A stretch of DNA of 64,000 nt, from the NCBI GenBank assembly GCA_016708125.1, contig JADJGF010000001.1, positions 2,936,001 through 3,000,000 on the forward strand, written 5' to 3'. Made by a program: the position numbers and the translations under genes. Within the stretch, counting starts at the first letter, position 1, and each line of letters starts with the position of its first letter. Source of the stretch: Ignavibacteriota bacterium. GTDB taxonomy: Bacteria; Bacteroidota; Ignavibacteria; Ignavibacteriales; Melioribacteraceae. The notes below the pieces were generated by a model. It saw only the letters and a list, made by a program, of their open reading frames with translations. It did no database searches and was not told where the DNA came from. Shown here in pieces: positions 1 through 10,156 of the stretch.

Positions 1-1613
1 ACGTATTCTAAAACTTGGTCAAGTTTATTTTCAGCTAATTGAATTTTTTTATTAATCTCCGCTTTGTTCAACTTAAGATTTTTGCTCGCAACTCTTTCAG
101 TTAACATAGAAATTTTTTGAACAAACGCCGGTTTATCGTATTCAATAATTCCAATATTATTTAACGTAAATAAAAATGAACTGATTGTATTTTTAGTATA
201 TCCAAAATTTTGATAAAGAAAATCAAAATTAATTTCCACTTTTGAATTGAAAATTGAATTTCCGAAAATTTTAATTAATTGAATTACAAAATCTTGTAAT
301 TCGGAATTATACATTCCCTTTAAATATTTCTTTAAATCATTTTGAGATAATTTTATTTGAATAAAATGCGAAAGTGAATTTTGTGAATGAAGTTTTAGAT
401 AATTACTTTCTTCCAAAATTGAAATTATTGAAGGAATCAATCCTTTATGAATTTCTTTCGATTCAATTAATTTTATTAAATCATTTGAAATTTCTAAAAG
501 TTTTTCAGTTTTAATATTTACTGCAATTTTGTGAAAGTCTAAAATCGTATCGTAACATTTTTTAATTTGCTCAACATTTGGATTACTAATTTGAATAAAA
601 AAATCTTGAATTTCTTTATCGCGATTTGAATAAAATAAAATTGCTTTCGATTCGGCACCGTTTCTGCCGGCCCTTCCGAATTCTTGATATAAATTTTCGA
701 TTGAACTCGGAATATTATAATGAATTACAAGTCCAATATTTTTTTTATCAATTCCCATTCCAAAAGCATTTGTTGCAACAATAATATTTGTTCTTCCATT
801 AATAAAATTATCTTGAATAATTCTTCTTAATTCATTTGTTAAACCGGCGTGATAAAATTCATTTGTAATTTTTTGAAGATTTAAAAATTGTGATAACTGT
901 TCCGCATGTTTTCTTGTAGAAGAATAAATTATTGTCGGAGTTTTATTTTCCCTTAAAATTTCCGCAATTTTCTCTTTTTTATTTTTATCAAATAAAACAT
1001 TTAGTGAAATATTTTCTCTCTCAAAACCAGTAATGTGAACTGCGGGATTTTCAAATTGCAATTGCTCAATTATATCTTTTCTAACTTCGGGAGTTGCGGT
1101 TGCGGTAAATGCAGAAATATTTTTCACTTCAATTGCTTGAGCAAAAGTTTTAATATTTCTGTAACTTGGTCTAAAATTATGTCCCCATTCGCTTATGCAA
1201 TGTGCTTCATCAATAAATAAAAATTCCGGTTTGAAATTTTTAATTCGCTGAACAAAATTTATGTTGTTAAGTTTTTCGGGAGAAACAAACAGCAATTTTA
1301 TTTTACTATTTTGCAATTCGTTTAGAACTTTTTCTGACTCTGAGAAGTCTAAACTGCTGTTAATGAATGCTGCAATTTTTTGTTTTTGATTCAAAGAATT
1401 TACTTGATCTTGCATCAAAGAAATAAGCGGGGAAATTATAATTGAATAAGTTTCGGAAATGATTGATGGCAATTGGTAACAAATTGATTTTCCGGCTCCG
1501 GTTGGCATAATTACTAAAACATTTTTTTTATTTAAAATGTCTTTAATAATTTGTTCTTGTCCGGGACGAAAATTTTCAAATCCGAAAAATTCGTGTAATT
1601 TATTTTGCAGCAT
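1..1613 (-). CDS. recQ: RecQ-family ATP-dependent DNA helicase (3' end beyond window)
   Basis: This is a superfamily 2, 3'-to-5' DNA helicase acting in recombination and repair. Reading the reverse strand from the ATG at 1613 gives MLQNKLHEFFGFENFRPGQE, the usual RecQ opening with its Q-motif. It is followed by Walker A (MPTGAGKS), the DEAH box in FIDEAHCISEWGHNFRPSY (around 1235-1180) and motif VI, QEFGRAGRNG (around 690-665). The frame stays open to base 1, so at least 537 residues are present. The C-terminal part after motif VI looks like the RQC/winged-helix region; I could not place the zinc cysteines or an HRDC domain. The family is clear from the motifs. The gene is divergent from the ABC exporter, with a decayed repeat in the shared upstream gap. 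Confidence 0.93.
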   Translation of the reverse strand, partial: MLQNKLHEFFGFENFRPGQEQIIKDILNKKNVLVIMPTGAGKSICYQLPSIISETYSIIISPLISLMQDQVNSLNQKQKIAAFINSSLDFSESEKVLNELQNSKIKLLFVSPEKLNNINFVQRIKNFKPEFLFIDEAHCISEWGHNFRPSYRNIKTFAQAIEVKNISAFTATATPEVRKDIIEQLQFENPAVHITGFERENISLNVLFDKNKKEKIAEILRENKTPTIIYSSTRKHAEQLSQFLNLQKITNEFYHAGLTNELRRIIQDNFINGRTNIIVATNAFGMGIDKKNIGLVIHYNIPSSIENLYQEFGRAGRNGAESKAILFYSNRDKEIQDFFIQISNPNVEQIKKCYDTILDFHKIAVNIKTEKLLEISNDLIKLIESKEIHKGLIPSIISILEESNYLKLHSQNSLSHFIQIKLSQNDLKKYLKGMYNSELQDFVIQLIKIFGNSIFNSKVEINFDFLYQNFGYTKNTISSFLFTLNNIGIIEYDKPAFVQKISMLTERVASKNLKLNKAEINKKIQLAENKLDQVLEY

Positions 1614-1631
1614 ATTCAATTTTTATTTGTT

Positions 1632-1716
1632 GAACTTTATAAAATATTATCAATCATTTTGTCATGAGATTCTTTTGTTCATTCAGAATGACAAATCTTA
1701 ATTTTAAGAAGTTTAG
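1632..1716. repeat. Degenerate copy of the window's dispersed inverted-repeat element
   Basis: This 85-base stretch has the same order of blocks as the two better copies near 31400 and 60530: an AACTTTATAAAATATT left end, then TTGTCAT, then GAATGACAA, then a TTAATTTTAAGAAGTTT right end. The ATTCCC/GGGAAT hairpin cores are lost and the middle is shortened. It lies between the divergent recQ and ABC exporter genes, where promoters should be. I found the match by eye. Confidence 0.55.
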
Positions 1717-1778
1717 ATTTAGAAAAAACAAAGAATAATTCTATCTTTACGTAAACTTATTACAAATTTAAAGAAATA

Positions 1779-2714
1779 ATGAATTCCATTGAAGTTACAA
1801 ATCTAACCAAAATATTTAAAACCAAAGCTCTAAATAAAAATGAAATTACAGCTTTGGATAAAGTTTCGCTGAATGTTGAAAAGGGAATTATATTTAGTTT
1901 GCTTGGTCCAAACGGAGCCGGAAAAACTACATTGATAAAAATTTTGTTAGGAATTGTTTTTCCAACAAGCGGAAATGCTAAAATTTTAGATCAAGATGTT
2001 TCAAATTTTGAAGTGAGAAAAAAAATCGGATATCTTCCGGAAAATCATAAATTCCCAAATTATCTAAATGGTGAAGAAGTTATTGTATATTATGCAAAAT
2101 TAAGTGGATATGAAATTGATAAAAATTCTCCAAGAATTTCCGAAGTTTTGAATTTGGTGAAAATGGAAAAATGGAGAAAAACCAAAATCAAAAAATATTC
2201 TAAAGGAATGATGCAAAGATTGGGTTTGGCGCAAGCAATTATTCATGATCCGGAAATTATTTTTCTTGATGAGCCAACGGATGGAATTGATCCGGTTGGA
2301 AGAAAAGAAATTAGAGATATTTTAAAGGATTTGAAAAATCAAGGAAAAACATTATTTCTCAATAGCCATTTGCTTTCCGAAGTTGAATTAGTTTCCGATA
2401 AAGTTGCAATTTTAAATGAAGGAAAATTAATAAAAATCGGAAGTGTTGAAGAACTTACCGTTTCCAAAGAAATCTGTATTATTGAAATTAATGAAAAGTT
2501 AAATAATGATTTGATCGAAAATTTGAGCAAATCTTACAAATTTAATTTTAGCAATAATATTATTGAATTGGAAGTTTCGGATAATAAAATCTCTAATGTT
2601 TTTATGGATGAATTGCGAAAATCAAATATTAATATTCTAAGTTTTAGTCAGAAAAAAAGTTCGCTTGAAGATATGTTTATCAAATCAATTTCCGAGAAAA
2701 ATAATAATGAATAA
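1779..2714 (+). CDS. ABC exporter ATP-binding subunit (ABC-2 type)
   Basis: This is the nucleotide-binding subunit of an ABC-2 type exporter and acts on the cytoplasmic face of the inner membrane. At 311 residues it has Walker A GPNGAGKT (43-50), signature SKGMMQR (140-146), Walker B IIFLDEP (159-165) and the H-loop histidine near 196. The roughly 100 residues after the ATPase domain are the usual accessory extension of CcmA/NatA-like ATPases. The stop overlaps the start of the permease gene by 8 bases, so the two proteins should be translated together. The substrate cannot be read from the sequence. Such two-gene exporters often move drugs, Na+ or glycans. Confidence 0.92.
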   Translation: MNSIEVTNLTKIFKTKALNKNEITALDKVSLNVEKGIIFSLLGPNGAGKTTLIKILLGIVFPTSGNAKILDQDVSNFEVRKKIGYLPENHKFPNYLNGEEVIVYYAKLSGYEIDKNSPRISEVLNLVKMEKWRKTKIKKYSKGMMQRLGLAQAIIHDPEIIFLDEPTDGIDPVGRKEIRDILKDLKNQGKTLFLNSHLLSEVELVSDKVAILNEGKLIKIGSVEELTVSKEICIIEINEKLNNDLIENLSKSYKFNFSNNIIELEVSDNKISNVFMDELRKSNINILSFSQKKSSLEDMFIKSISEKNNNE

Positions 2715-3528
2715 TATTTTAACGATTTCCAATTTTACAATTAGAGAAGCAATTTCAAGAAAAATTATTGTAGCTTTTTTTGCAATTTCAACATTTGTAA
2801 CAATTATGTTTGCATTGCTTTTTACATTTGTATCTTTCAATGATTTTAGTATTAGTGCACAATCAAATGGACACGATATGGTTGGAGTGACTAAGGAATT
2901 GCTTAGTAAGCTTAAAGGATTTGTTATTTGGCCCTTATTTAAAGGTGGATTATTTTTATCAATTTTTTCTGCAGCAAGTTTTATTCCCAGTATGCTGGAA
3001 AAAGGAAATATTGATCTTATTCTTTCCAAACCGATTGCTCGCTGGCAAATTATTTTGGGAAAATTTCTTGGAGGAGTTTTAATTGTACTAGTGAATATTG
3101 CATATTTGGTTGTTTTTCTCTGGATTTTGATAGGAATAAAATTTGGGGTTTGGGAACCATCATTATTATATAGTATTTTTACAATCACTTTTGCTTTTGC
3201 ATCTCTCTATTCGTTAATAATTTTAATCGGTATCTTAACTCAAAGTTCAATTCTTGCAATGATGCTTTCATATTTGATTTTTTTTGTATTATCTCCAATT
3301 TTACAAGCTCGAGATACAATATCAATTTTCTTAAAAAATCAAATCATTCAAAAAGTAATGGAAATATTGTATTATATTATTCCGCAAACCTCTGAGTTAA
3401 GTGATATCACTACTGACTTAGCAATGTCTTCTAAAATTTATGATTTCCAGCCATTTTTAACATCTTTGGTGTTTCTAATTCTCGTTCTATACTTCAGTAT
3501 TATCATTTTTAGTAAAAAAGATTACTAA
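2707..3528 (+). CDS. ABC-2 type transporter permease subunit
   Basis: This is the membrane partner of the preceding ATPase. I start it at the ATG at 2707 (MNNILTISNFTIREAISRK), which overlaps the ATPase stop. An in-frame ATG at 2665 lies well inside the upstream gene and is less likely. The 273-residue protein has a cytosolic N-terminal helix, a first membrane segment near residues 20-40, a longer loop, then about five more hydrophobic segments, which is the ABC-2 layout. The phrase IDLILSKPIARWQIILGKFLGG fits the cytosolic coupling region common in ABC-2 permeases. No terminator is obvious downstream. Confidence 0.85.
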   Translation: MNNILTISNFTIREAISRKIIVAFFAISTFVTIMFALLFTFVSFNDFSISAQSNGHDMVGVTKELLSKLKGFVIWPLFKGGLFLSIFSAASFIPSMLEKGNIDLILSKPIARWQIILGKFLGGVLIVLVNIAYLVVFLWILIGIKFGVWEPSLLYSIFTITFAFASLYSLIILIGILTQSSILAMMLSYLIFFVLSPILQARDTISIFLKNQIIQKVMEILYYIIPQTSELSDITTDLAMSSKIYDFQPFLTSLVFLILVLYFSIIIFSKKDY

Positions 3529-3620
3529 ATAATCGAATATCAATTATTTACTGGTTATTTTTGTGGTATAAAACTTGATTCTTTCTCTAATTAATATTTA
3601 TCAATTAATGAAATACGGTT

Positions 3621-4556
3621 ATGGAAGAAAAAAAATTGAAATTAGAAGATTTACTAAATGATGCTCCATCGGCAGAAAATAAAGATCAAATTGAATATGT
3701 AGCAATTATTGGCGCGGGAGTAATGGGACAAGGAATTGCTCAAACAATTGCTTCATCCGGCGTTGATGTAATAATAATTGAAAAGGATCAAAATAATCTT
3801 GAGTTGGCGAAGGAAAAAATTCAAAACTCAATGCGTTATGAAATTGAAAGATGGGCAATGACCGAAAGTGAAATGAAATCAATTCTAAGCAGAATTAGAT
3901 GGAGTTTGGATTTAGAAGAAGCTGCAGAATGCGATGTAATTATTGAAGCTATTGTTGAAAATTACCAACTAAAAAGAATATTATTTAAAAAGTTGGATGA
4001 AATTGCAAATCCCGATACAATTTTTGTTTCGAATACATCAACTTTAAGTTTAACGGAAATTGCCGAAGTTACAAACAGAAAAGATAAAATTATTGGAATG
4101 CATTTTCTAAATCCGGTTCCAAAAGTTCCTTTGGTTGAATTGGTAAAAGGAATGGATACTTCGGAAGTAACTGTTGCAAAATGTAAAAAGTTTGCGCGCA
4201 AAATCGGCAAAACGGCAATTGAAGTTTATGAATATCCTGGCTTTGTAACAACAAGAGCAATCGTTCCTTTACTTAATGAAGCAATGCACATTTTGCTCGA
4301 AGGAATTGCATCTGCAAAAGATATTGATATTGCTATGAAACTTGGTTACAATTTTAAAATGGGACCTTTAGAATTAGCTGATTCTATGGGATTAGATGAA
4401 GTTTTAACTTGGATGGAACAATTGTGGAAAACTTTAGGCGAACCAAGATACAGACCTTGTCCGCTTTTAAGAAAATTAGTTAGGGAAAGAAAACTTGGGA
4501 AAAAATCTAAAGAAGGATTTTTCAAGTATGATGATGACGGAAATATTATTGAATAA
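3621..4556 (+). CDS. 3-hydroxyacyl-CoA (3-hydroxybutyryl-CoA) dehydrogenase
   Basis: This enzyme interconverts 3-hydroxyacyl-CoA and 3-oxoacyl-CoA with NAD(H), in beta-oxidation or butyrate-type metabolism. The 311 residues carry a Rossmann motif GAGVMGQG (31-38) after a short extra N-terminal stretch of about 25 residues. The catalytic region GMHFLNPVPKVPLVE includes the expected His161. The C-terminal domain contains GPLELADSMGLD, which is characteristic of the family. Length matches single-domain HBD/PaaH-type enzymes, not the large fused FadB type. Acetate kinase follows after 16 bases, suggesting a shared transcript for acyl-CoA and acetate metabolism. Substrate chain length cannot be told. 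Confidence 0.9.
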   Translation: MEEKKLKLEDLLNDAPSAENKDQIEYVAIIGAGVMGQGIAQTIASSGVDVIIIEKDQNNLELAKEKIQNSMRYEIERWAMTESEMKSILSRIRWSLDLEEAAECDVIIEAIVENYQLKRILFKKLDEIANPDTIFVSNTSTLSLTEIAEVTNRKDKIIGMHFLNPVPKVPLVELVKGMDTSEVTVAKCKKFARKIGKTAIEVYEYPGFVTTRAIVPLLNEAMHILLEGIASAKDIDIAMKLGYNFKMGPLELADSMGLDEVLTWMEQLWKTLGEPRYRPCPLLRKLVRERKLGKKSKEGFFKYDDDGNIIE

Positions 4557-4572
4557 TTTAAGGAAATTTTAG

Positions 4573-5775
<1,203 letters not shown>

Positions 5776-5787
5776 GGAATTATAAAT

Positions 5788-6579
5788 TTGGATCTTCAAT
5801 TAGGAAATAAAATTGTATTAGTTACTGCGGCAAGTACTGGCATTGGCAGAGCTATTGCAGAATTATTTTTATTAGAAAATTCGAAAGTTGTAATTTGTTC
5901 AAGTAATATTGATAAGCTTGAAAAAACCGCAAATGAAATTAGAGAAAAATTTAACAAAGAAATTTTATTCTATAAGTGTGATATAAATAATTTACATGAA
6001 ATAGAAAAAACCGTTTCTTTTGTTGAAAGTAAATTAGGAAGTATTGATATTTTAGTAAATAATTGCGGCGGACCAATTCCAGGTTATTTTGAAAATCTTT
6101 CGGAAGAAAATTGGAATTTTGCATTTGATCAAGTTTTGAAAAGTGCAGTAAGATTTACAAAATTAGTTCTTCCAAAAATGAAAGAAAAAAAATGGGGAAG
6201 AATAATTAATATAACTTCGATTTCTGTAAAACAACCGATAGATAATCTATTACTTTCCAATGCATTCAGAAGTGCAGTTACAGCTTTTGCAAAAACTTTA
6301 TCAAATCAAGTTGGACAATATAATATTACCATAAATAATGTAGCTCCGGGTTTAACATTAACCGGCAGACTTGAAGAACTTGCAAAAGTTAAAGCAAAGG
6401 AAGCAAATATTTCTAAAGAAGAAATGCTTGCTAAAATGGCAAACGAAATTCCTTTAAGAAGATTGGCAAAACCGGAAGAAATAGCTTCATCAGTTATTTA
6501 TTTAGCTTCGGAAATTGGCGGATATATAAACGGACAAACCATAGTTGTTGATGGCGGATTTAACAAATCAACATATTAA
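5788..6579 (+). CDS. SDR-family protein with altered catalytic residues
   Basis: This is a short-chain dehydrogenase/reductase fold protein of 263 residues. The cofactor motif reads TAASTGIG (13-20) and the structural NNCGG block is at 91-95, both close to the SDR pattern. The C-terminal PG motif and the VDGGF ending are typical of 3-oxoacyl-ACP-reductase-like SDRs. The catalytic serine aligns to Ser144, but the YxxxK position reads Ser157-x3-Arg161, so both the general-base tyrosine and the lysine are replaced. A known atypical FabG-like subgroup also departs from the catalytic tetrad, so this may be a family trait. The TTG start is preceded by AAGGA and lies 12 bases after ackA. The substrate is unknown. 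Confidence 0.85.
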   Translation: MDLQLGNKIVLVTAASTGIGRAIAELFLLENSKVVICSSNIDKLEKTANEIREKFNKEILFYKCDINNLHEIEKTVSFVESKLGSIDILVNNCGGPIPGYFENLSEENWNFAFDQVLKSAVRFTKLVLPKMKEKKWGRIINITSISVKQPIDNLLLSNAFRSAVTAFAKTLSNQVGQYNITINNVAPGLTLTGRLEELAKVKAKEANISKEEMLAKMANEIPLRRLAKPEEIASSVIYLASEIGGYINGQTIVVDGGFNKSTY

Positions 6580-6663
6580 TTTTTTGTTTTTTTCATTTCT
6601 GTTGATGTGAATCTTTTTTAATAATTTAAAATTCTAATGTTTTTTCTTAATCATACTCCTAAT

Positions 6664-6704
6664 CTTAATCTTTTTTAATGAGTAAGAAAAAGATAAAGAT
6701 TAAG
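6664..6704. repeat. Imperfect hairpin between SDR and FAD-protein genes
   Basis: A 10-base arm CTTAATCTTT (6664-6673) pairs perfectly with AAAGATTAAG (6695-6704) around a 21-base loop. A second partial arm, TTCTTAATC (6644-6652), could pair with GATTAAGAA (6698-6706) instead. No T-run follows directly, so it is not a clear terminator. It may be a decayed repeat, a weak terminator or a chance product of AT-rich sequence. Confidence 0.35.
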
Positions 6705-6756
6705 AATAAATGCAAAAAAAAATAAAATAAACTTTCCTCATAAGTAGAGGATACAA

Positions 6757-8307
6757 ATGATAAAAGAAATAGATATTTCCATCCCACCGGATTTTATAAA
6801 CGATTACGATTTTATTAAAAACCTTTCCGCAGAAAAACTCAATCTTAATTTTAGTGAAATAAATAATGTTGTAATTTTAAAAAGGTCAATAGATTCAAGG
6901 CGTAAACCAATTTTTTTTCTTAAAGTAAATGTTTTTGTTAATGAATCACCAAAAGAAATTCAATCAAATTTTAATTTTAATCCGGTAAAAGAGAATAAAA
7001 AAGTTATAATAATTGGAAGCGGTCCAGCTGGACTTTTTGCAGCATTAAAATTAATTGAATTGGGAATTAAACCAATTATTTTTGAGCGTGGAAAAAATGT
7101 CAGAGATCGTAGGTTTGATCTTAAATCAATTATGCAAAATGGAATTGTTAATCCTAATTCAAATTATTGTTTTGGTGAAGGCGGTGCGGGAACATACAGC
7201 GATGGCAAACTTTACACTCGATCAAATAAAAGAGGAAATGTTAGCAGAATTTTAGATTTATTAATTTATCATGGTGCCAATCCGGAAATTGCAATTGATG
7301 CTCATCCGCATATTGGATCAAATAAACTTCCCAAAATCATTCAAAATATTAGAGAAACAATTTTAAAGTGTAATGGGGAAATACACTTTAATTCCAGAGT
7401 TACAGATTTTATTATTTCTGAAAAAAAAATTAAAGGTGTAATTGTAAATAATTCTGAGGAATATTTCGCTGATTCTGTAATTGTTTCAACCGGACATTCA
7501 GCACGAGATATTTATGAAATGTTTAAGAAAAATAATTTAAAATTAGAATCAAAACCTTTTGCAATTGGTGTTAGAATTGAGCATCCGCAAGCGCTGATTG
7601 ACTCAATTCAATATCATTCAAAAATTCGTCATGAGAATTTACCAGCAGCAAATTACAGTTTAGCTTGTCAAATTAATGATAAGGGAGTTTATTCGTTTTG
7701 CATGTGTCCGGGCGGAATAATAATTCCCGCTTCAACAAATCAAGGTGAATTAGTTTTAAATGGAATGTCGGTTTCGAAACGGAATTCTCCATTTGCAAAT
7801 AGCGGTTTGGTTGTTGAAGTAAATGAAAAAGATTGGAAACATTTAAATCATTTTAAAGAATTTTCCGGATTAGAATTTCAAAAAGAAATTGAAGAATTAG
7901 CTTTTAAGATTGGAGGTGCCAATCAAACAGCACCGGCACAAAGAGTTACAGATTTCGTGAAGAATAAAATTTCGCAAAATTTATTAAAATCATCATATAT
8001 CCCGGGATTAATATCAGCAAATTTAAATGAACTTTTTTCAAAGCAAATTTCGGAAAGTCTTAAAAAATCCTTATTTGAATTCAACAAAAAAATGAAAGGT
8101 TATTTTACCGAAGAAGCTCAAATATTAGCAGTTGAATCAAGAACAAGTTCGCCAATTAGAATTCCAAGAGATAAAGAAACACTTATGCACATTGATGTTG
8201 AGGGATTATTCCCAGCCGGAGAAGGTGCTGGTTATGCCGGCGGAATTGTTTCCGCCGCAATTGATGGAGAAAGATGCGCTGAGAAATCAGTAAAATTTAT
8301 TTGCTAA
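6757..8307 (+). CDS. FAD-dependent dehydrogenase-like protein (COG2509 type)
   Basis: This is a predicted cytosolic flavoprotein of 516 residues. After about 80 N-terminal residues comes the dinucleotide-binding motif IIGSGPAGLFAA (GSGPAG at 87-92) with a downstream FERG acidic end. Next is CFGEGGAGTYSDGKLYTRS, characteristic of the uncharacterised COG2509 FAD proteins. The C-terminus has FPAGEGAGYAGGIVSAAIDG, the second FAD-contact block. The family occurs widely but its substrate is not established. The gene has its own 180-base upstream gap and faces the SGNH hydrolase gene tail to tail with only 8 bases between them. Confidence is high for the family and nil for the reaction. Confidence 0.85.
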   Translation: MIKEIDISIPPDFINDYDFIKNLSAEKLNLNFSEINNVVILKRSIDSRRKPIFFLKVNVFVNESPKEIQSNFNFNPVKENKKVIIIGSGPAGLFAALKLIELGIKPIIFERGKNVRDRRFDLKSIMQNGIVNPNSNYCFGEGGAGTYSDGKLYTRSNKRGNVSRILDLLIYHGANPEIAIDAHPHIGSNKLPKIIQNIRETILKCNGEIHFNSRVTDFIISEKKIKGVIVNNSEEYFADSVIVSTGHSARDIYEMFKKNNLKLESKPFAIGVRIEHPQALIDSIQYHSKIRHENLPAANYSLACQINDKGVYSFCMCPGGIIIPASTNQGELVLNGMSVSKRNSPFANSGLVVEVNEKDWKHLNHFKEFSGLEFQKEIEELAFKIGGANQTAPAQRVTDFVKNKISQNLLKSSYIPGLISANLNELFSKQISESLKKSLFEFNKKMKGYFTEEAQILAVESRTSSPIRIPRDKETLMHIDVEGLFPAGEGAGYAGGIVSAAIDGERCAEKSVKFIC

Positions 8308-8315
8308 AAGCTAAT

Positions 8316-8999
8316 TTATTCCAATGCTTTTTTTATTGCTGCTTCAACTAATGGCTCCATAATTTTATATCCATCTGCATTTGGGTGAACTCCATCAGCA
8401 GAAAATTTTTCTGGTAAACCATTTCTTTCATCAGTCATAGCAGAAAAATAATCTAAATAAATTACATCATTTTCATCGCAATATTTTTTTATCATTTTAT
8501 TTAATTGCGGAATTTTTTCATTGGGATACATTCCGGATTTCCATGGATAATCAAATGCCGGAACAACCGATGATAGAATAACTTTAATTCCATTCGCTTT
8601 TGCAATTTCTGACATCGATTTTAAATTATCCAAAATCATTTCTAATGTTGATGGTCCTGTATTTCCGGCAATATCATTTGTTCCAGCTAAAATTACAACA
8701 ACTTTTGGTTTTAAATTTATTACGTCTTGTCGAAATCGCAATAACATTTGCGGTGTAGTTTGTCCGCTGATTCCTCTATTTATAAATGGCTTGCCGTCAA
8801 AAAATTCCGGTCGTTGCTCAATCCAGCCTTGCGTAATTGAGTTCCCCATAAATACTATTCGGTCTTCATCGAGGTTGATATTTACAGAATCATTTTCATT
8901 TTTAAATCTGTTTAAATTTGCCCAATCTTGCGAAAGTAATATTTCATTCATAATTAAAAATACTATAATTGTTTTTAATACAATTTTTGTGATAAACAT
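8316..8999 (-). CDS. Secreted SGNH/GDSL-family hydrolase
   Basis: This is a predicted exported esterase, lipase or acetylhydrolase of the SGNH fold. The 227 residues begin with a hydrophobic signal segment (about 1-23). The nucleophile block is FMGNSITQGW with Ser54; the block II glycine is in NRGISGQTTPQ; the block III asparagine is in LAGTNDIAGN; and the Asp/His pair is in DGVHPNADGY near the C-terminus. All four SGNH positions are present, so it should be active. Relatives act on acetylated glycans or phospholipids. It is the last gene of the reverse-strand run that starts at mutS, 42 bases after tyrA. Confidence 0.88.
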   Translation of the reverse strand: MFITKIVLKTIIVFLIMNEILLSQDWANLNRFKNENDSVNINLDEDRIVFMGNSITQGWIEQRPEFFDGKPFINRGISGQTTPQMLLRFRQDVINLKPKVVVILAGTNDIAGNTGPSTLEMILDNLKSMSEIAKANGIKVILSSVVPAFDYPWKSGMYPNEKIPQLNKMIKKYCDENDVIYLDYFSAMTDERNGLPEKFSADGVHPNADGYKIMEPLVEAAIKKALE

Positions 9000-9041
9000 T
9001 TTTAACCTCTGACAATTTTTTAGAATATTAGTTTGTAAAAA

Positions 9042-10130
9042 TTATTCCCGAAACTTAAAACCAAGTTTGCCAATTATTTTTTTTGCATGCTCAGCAACTT
9101 CTTTTGATTCAAATGAAATTCTAAATGTTCCGCCGTTACCTTCACGGATTTTCAAAAGTTCAATATCCTTAATATTAATATTATTCTTATAAAGTTTTGT
9201 TGAAATTTTACTAATTACGCCGGGCTCATCTTTAACGAAAATAAAAATATCATAAATTGGAGTAAGAAAACCTTTGCTATTTTTTGGAATTTCATCACGA
9301 TGCTGTCTTGCAGAATTAAAATATTTTTCAATGGATTTTAAATCATCATTGTTGATCCAACTTTTTACTTTTTTAAGTTCATATTCAAACCCCTCAATTG
9401 CATTAAGAATTTGATTTTTATTTTTAACAATTACAGATTCCCAAATATTAAAATCGCTTGATGCAATGCGGGTCATATCTCTAAAACCGCCGGCTGCTAA
9501 ATCTAGAAAGTTATAGTCATCAGTTTTTAAACTTGCAGAATTTACCAAAGCTACGGAAAGTAATTGCGGCAAATGGCTTACACTTGCTGCAATAACATCA
9601 TGTTGCTTTGCCGGAATGTGAAGAATATGAGATCCTAATAATTCAATGATATTTTTAAAGTCTTGAAGTATTTTGTCGGCATTTAAATCTTCGGTAACAA
9701 TATAAACCGTATTCTCAAAAAGTAGAGGATCGGAATTATCAAAGCCGGCAACTTCTTTTCCTGTCATTGGATGTCCGCCAATATAAATTCCTTTGCTTTT
9801 TAATTTTTCCCATTCTTTTTGAAAAATATATTTTACTCCGGAAACATCGGTAAGAATTGTATTTTCATTTAAGATTGGAGCAAATTCTTTGAAGAATTTT
9901 AAATTGTTTTCTAAAGGAAGGCAAAGAAAAATTAAATCAGAATTTACTGACTCATTTGCATTGAAAAGTATTTCATCAATTACTTTTTGATTTAAAGCTT
10001 TCTCTAAAATTTTAGGTTCATCGAAAGCGGAAATAAAAAAATTGCGGTCACTATTTTTTAACGCTTTTGCAATAGAACCGCCAATTAATCCTAATCCAAT
10101 AATTGAAACATTCTCAATAATTTTTGTCAT
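9042..10130 (-). CDS. tyrA: Prephenate dehydrogenase with C-terminal ACT domain
   Basis: This enzyme carries out NAD(P)+-dependent oxidative decarboxylation of prephenate to 4-hydroxyphenylpyruvate in tyrosine synthesis. The 362-residue protein has the N-terminal Rossmann motif IIGLGLIGGSIAKALK and the family block GGHPMTGKEVAGFDNSD. The helical dimerisation domain follows (SVSHLPQLLS, AAGGFRDMTRIA). An ACT domain occupies about residues 290-362 (FVKDEPGVISKISTKLYKNN), the usual site for tyrosine feedback control. No chorismate mutase domain is fused. It lies 26 bases after the DAHP synthase gene on the same strand, so entry to and exit from the shikimate route are coupled. Confidence 0.94.
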   Translation of the reverse strand: MTKIIENVSIIGLGLIGGSIAKALKNSDRNFFISAFDEPKILEKALNQKVIDEILFNANESVNSDLIFLCLPLENNLKFFKEFAPILNENTILTDVSGVKYIFQKEWEKLKSKGIYIGGHPMTGKEVAGFDNSDPLLFENTVYIVTEDLNADKILQDFKNIIELLGSHILHIPAKQHDVIAASVSHLPQLLSVALVNSASLKTDDYNFLDLAAGGFRDMTRIASSDFNIWESVIVKNKNQILNAIEGFEYELKKVKSWINNDDLKSIEKYFNSARQHRDEIPKNSKGFLTPIYDIFIFVKDEPGVISKISTKLYKNNINIKDIELLKIREGNGGTFRISFESKEVAEHAKKIIGKLGFKFRE

Positions 10131-10156
10131 TCAAGGTAAATGAATATTAAAAATGA

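Noticed and set aside
2665..2706. Earlier ATG for the ABC permease
   Set aside because: It lies inside the ATPase gene and would add 14 residues with no family support; the overlapping ATG at 2707 is the normal coupled start.
3529..3572. Terminator after the ABC permease
   Set aside because: AAATAAT and ATTATTT could pair, but the stem has no GC pair and no T-run follows closely.
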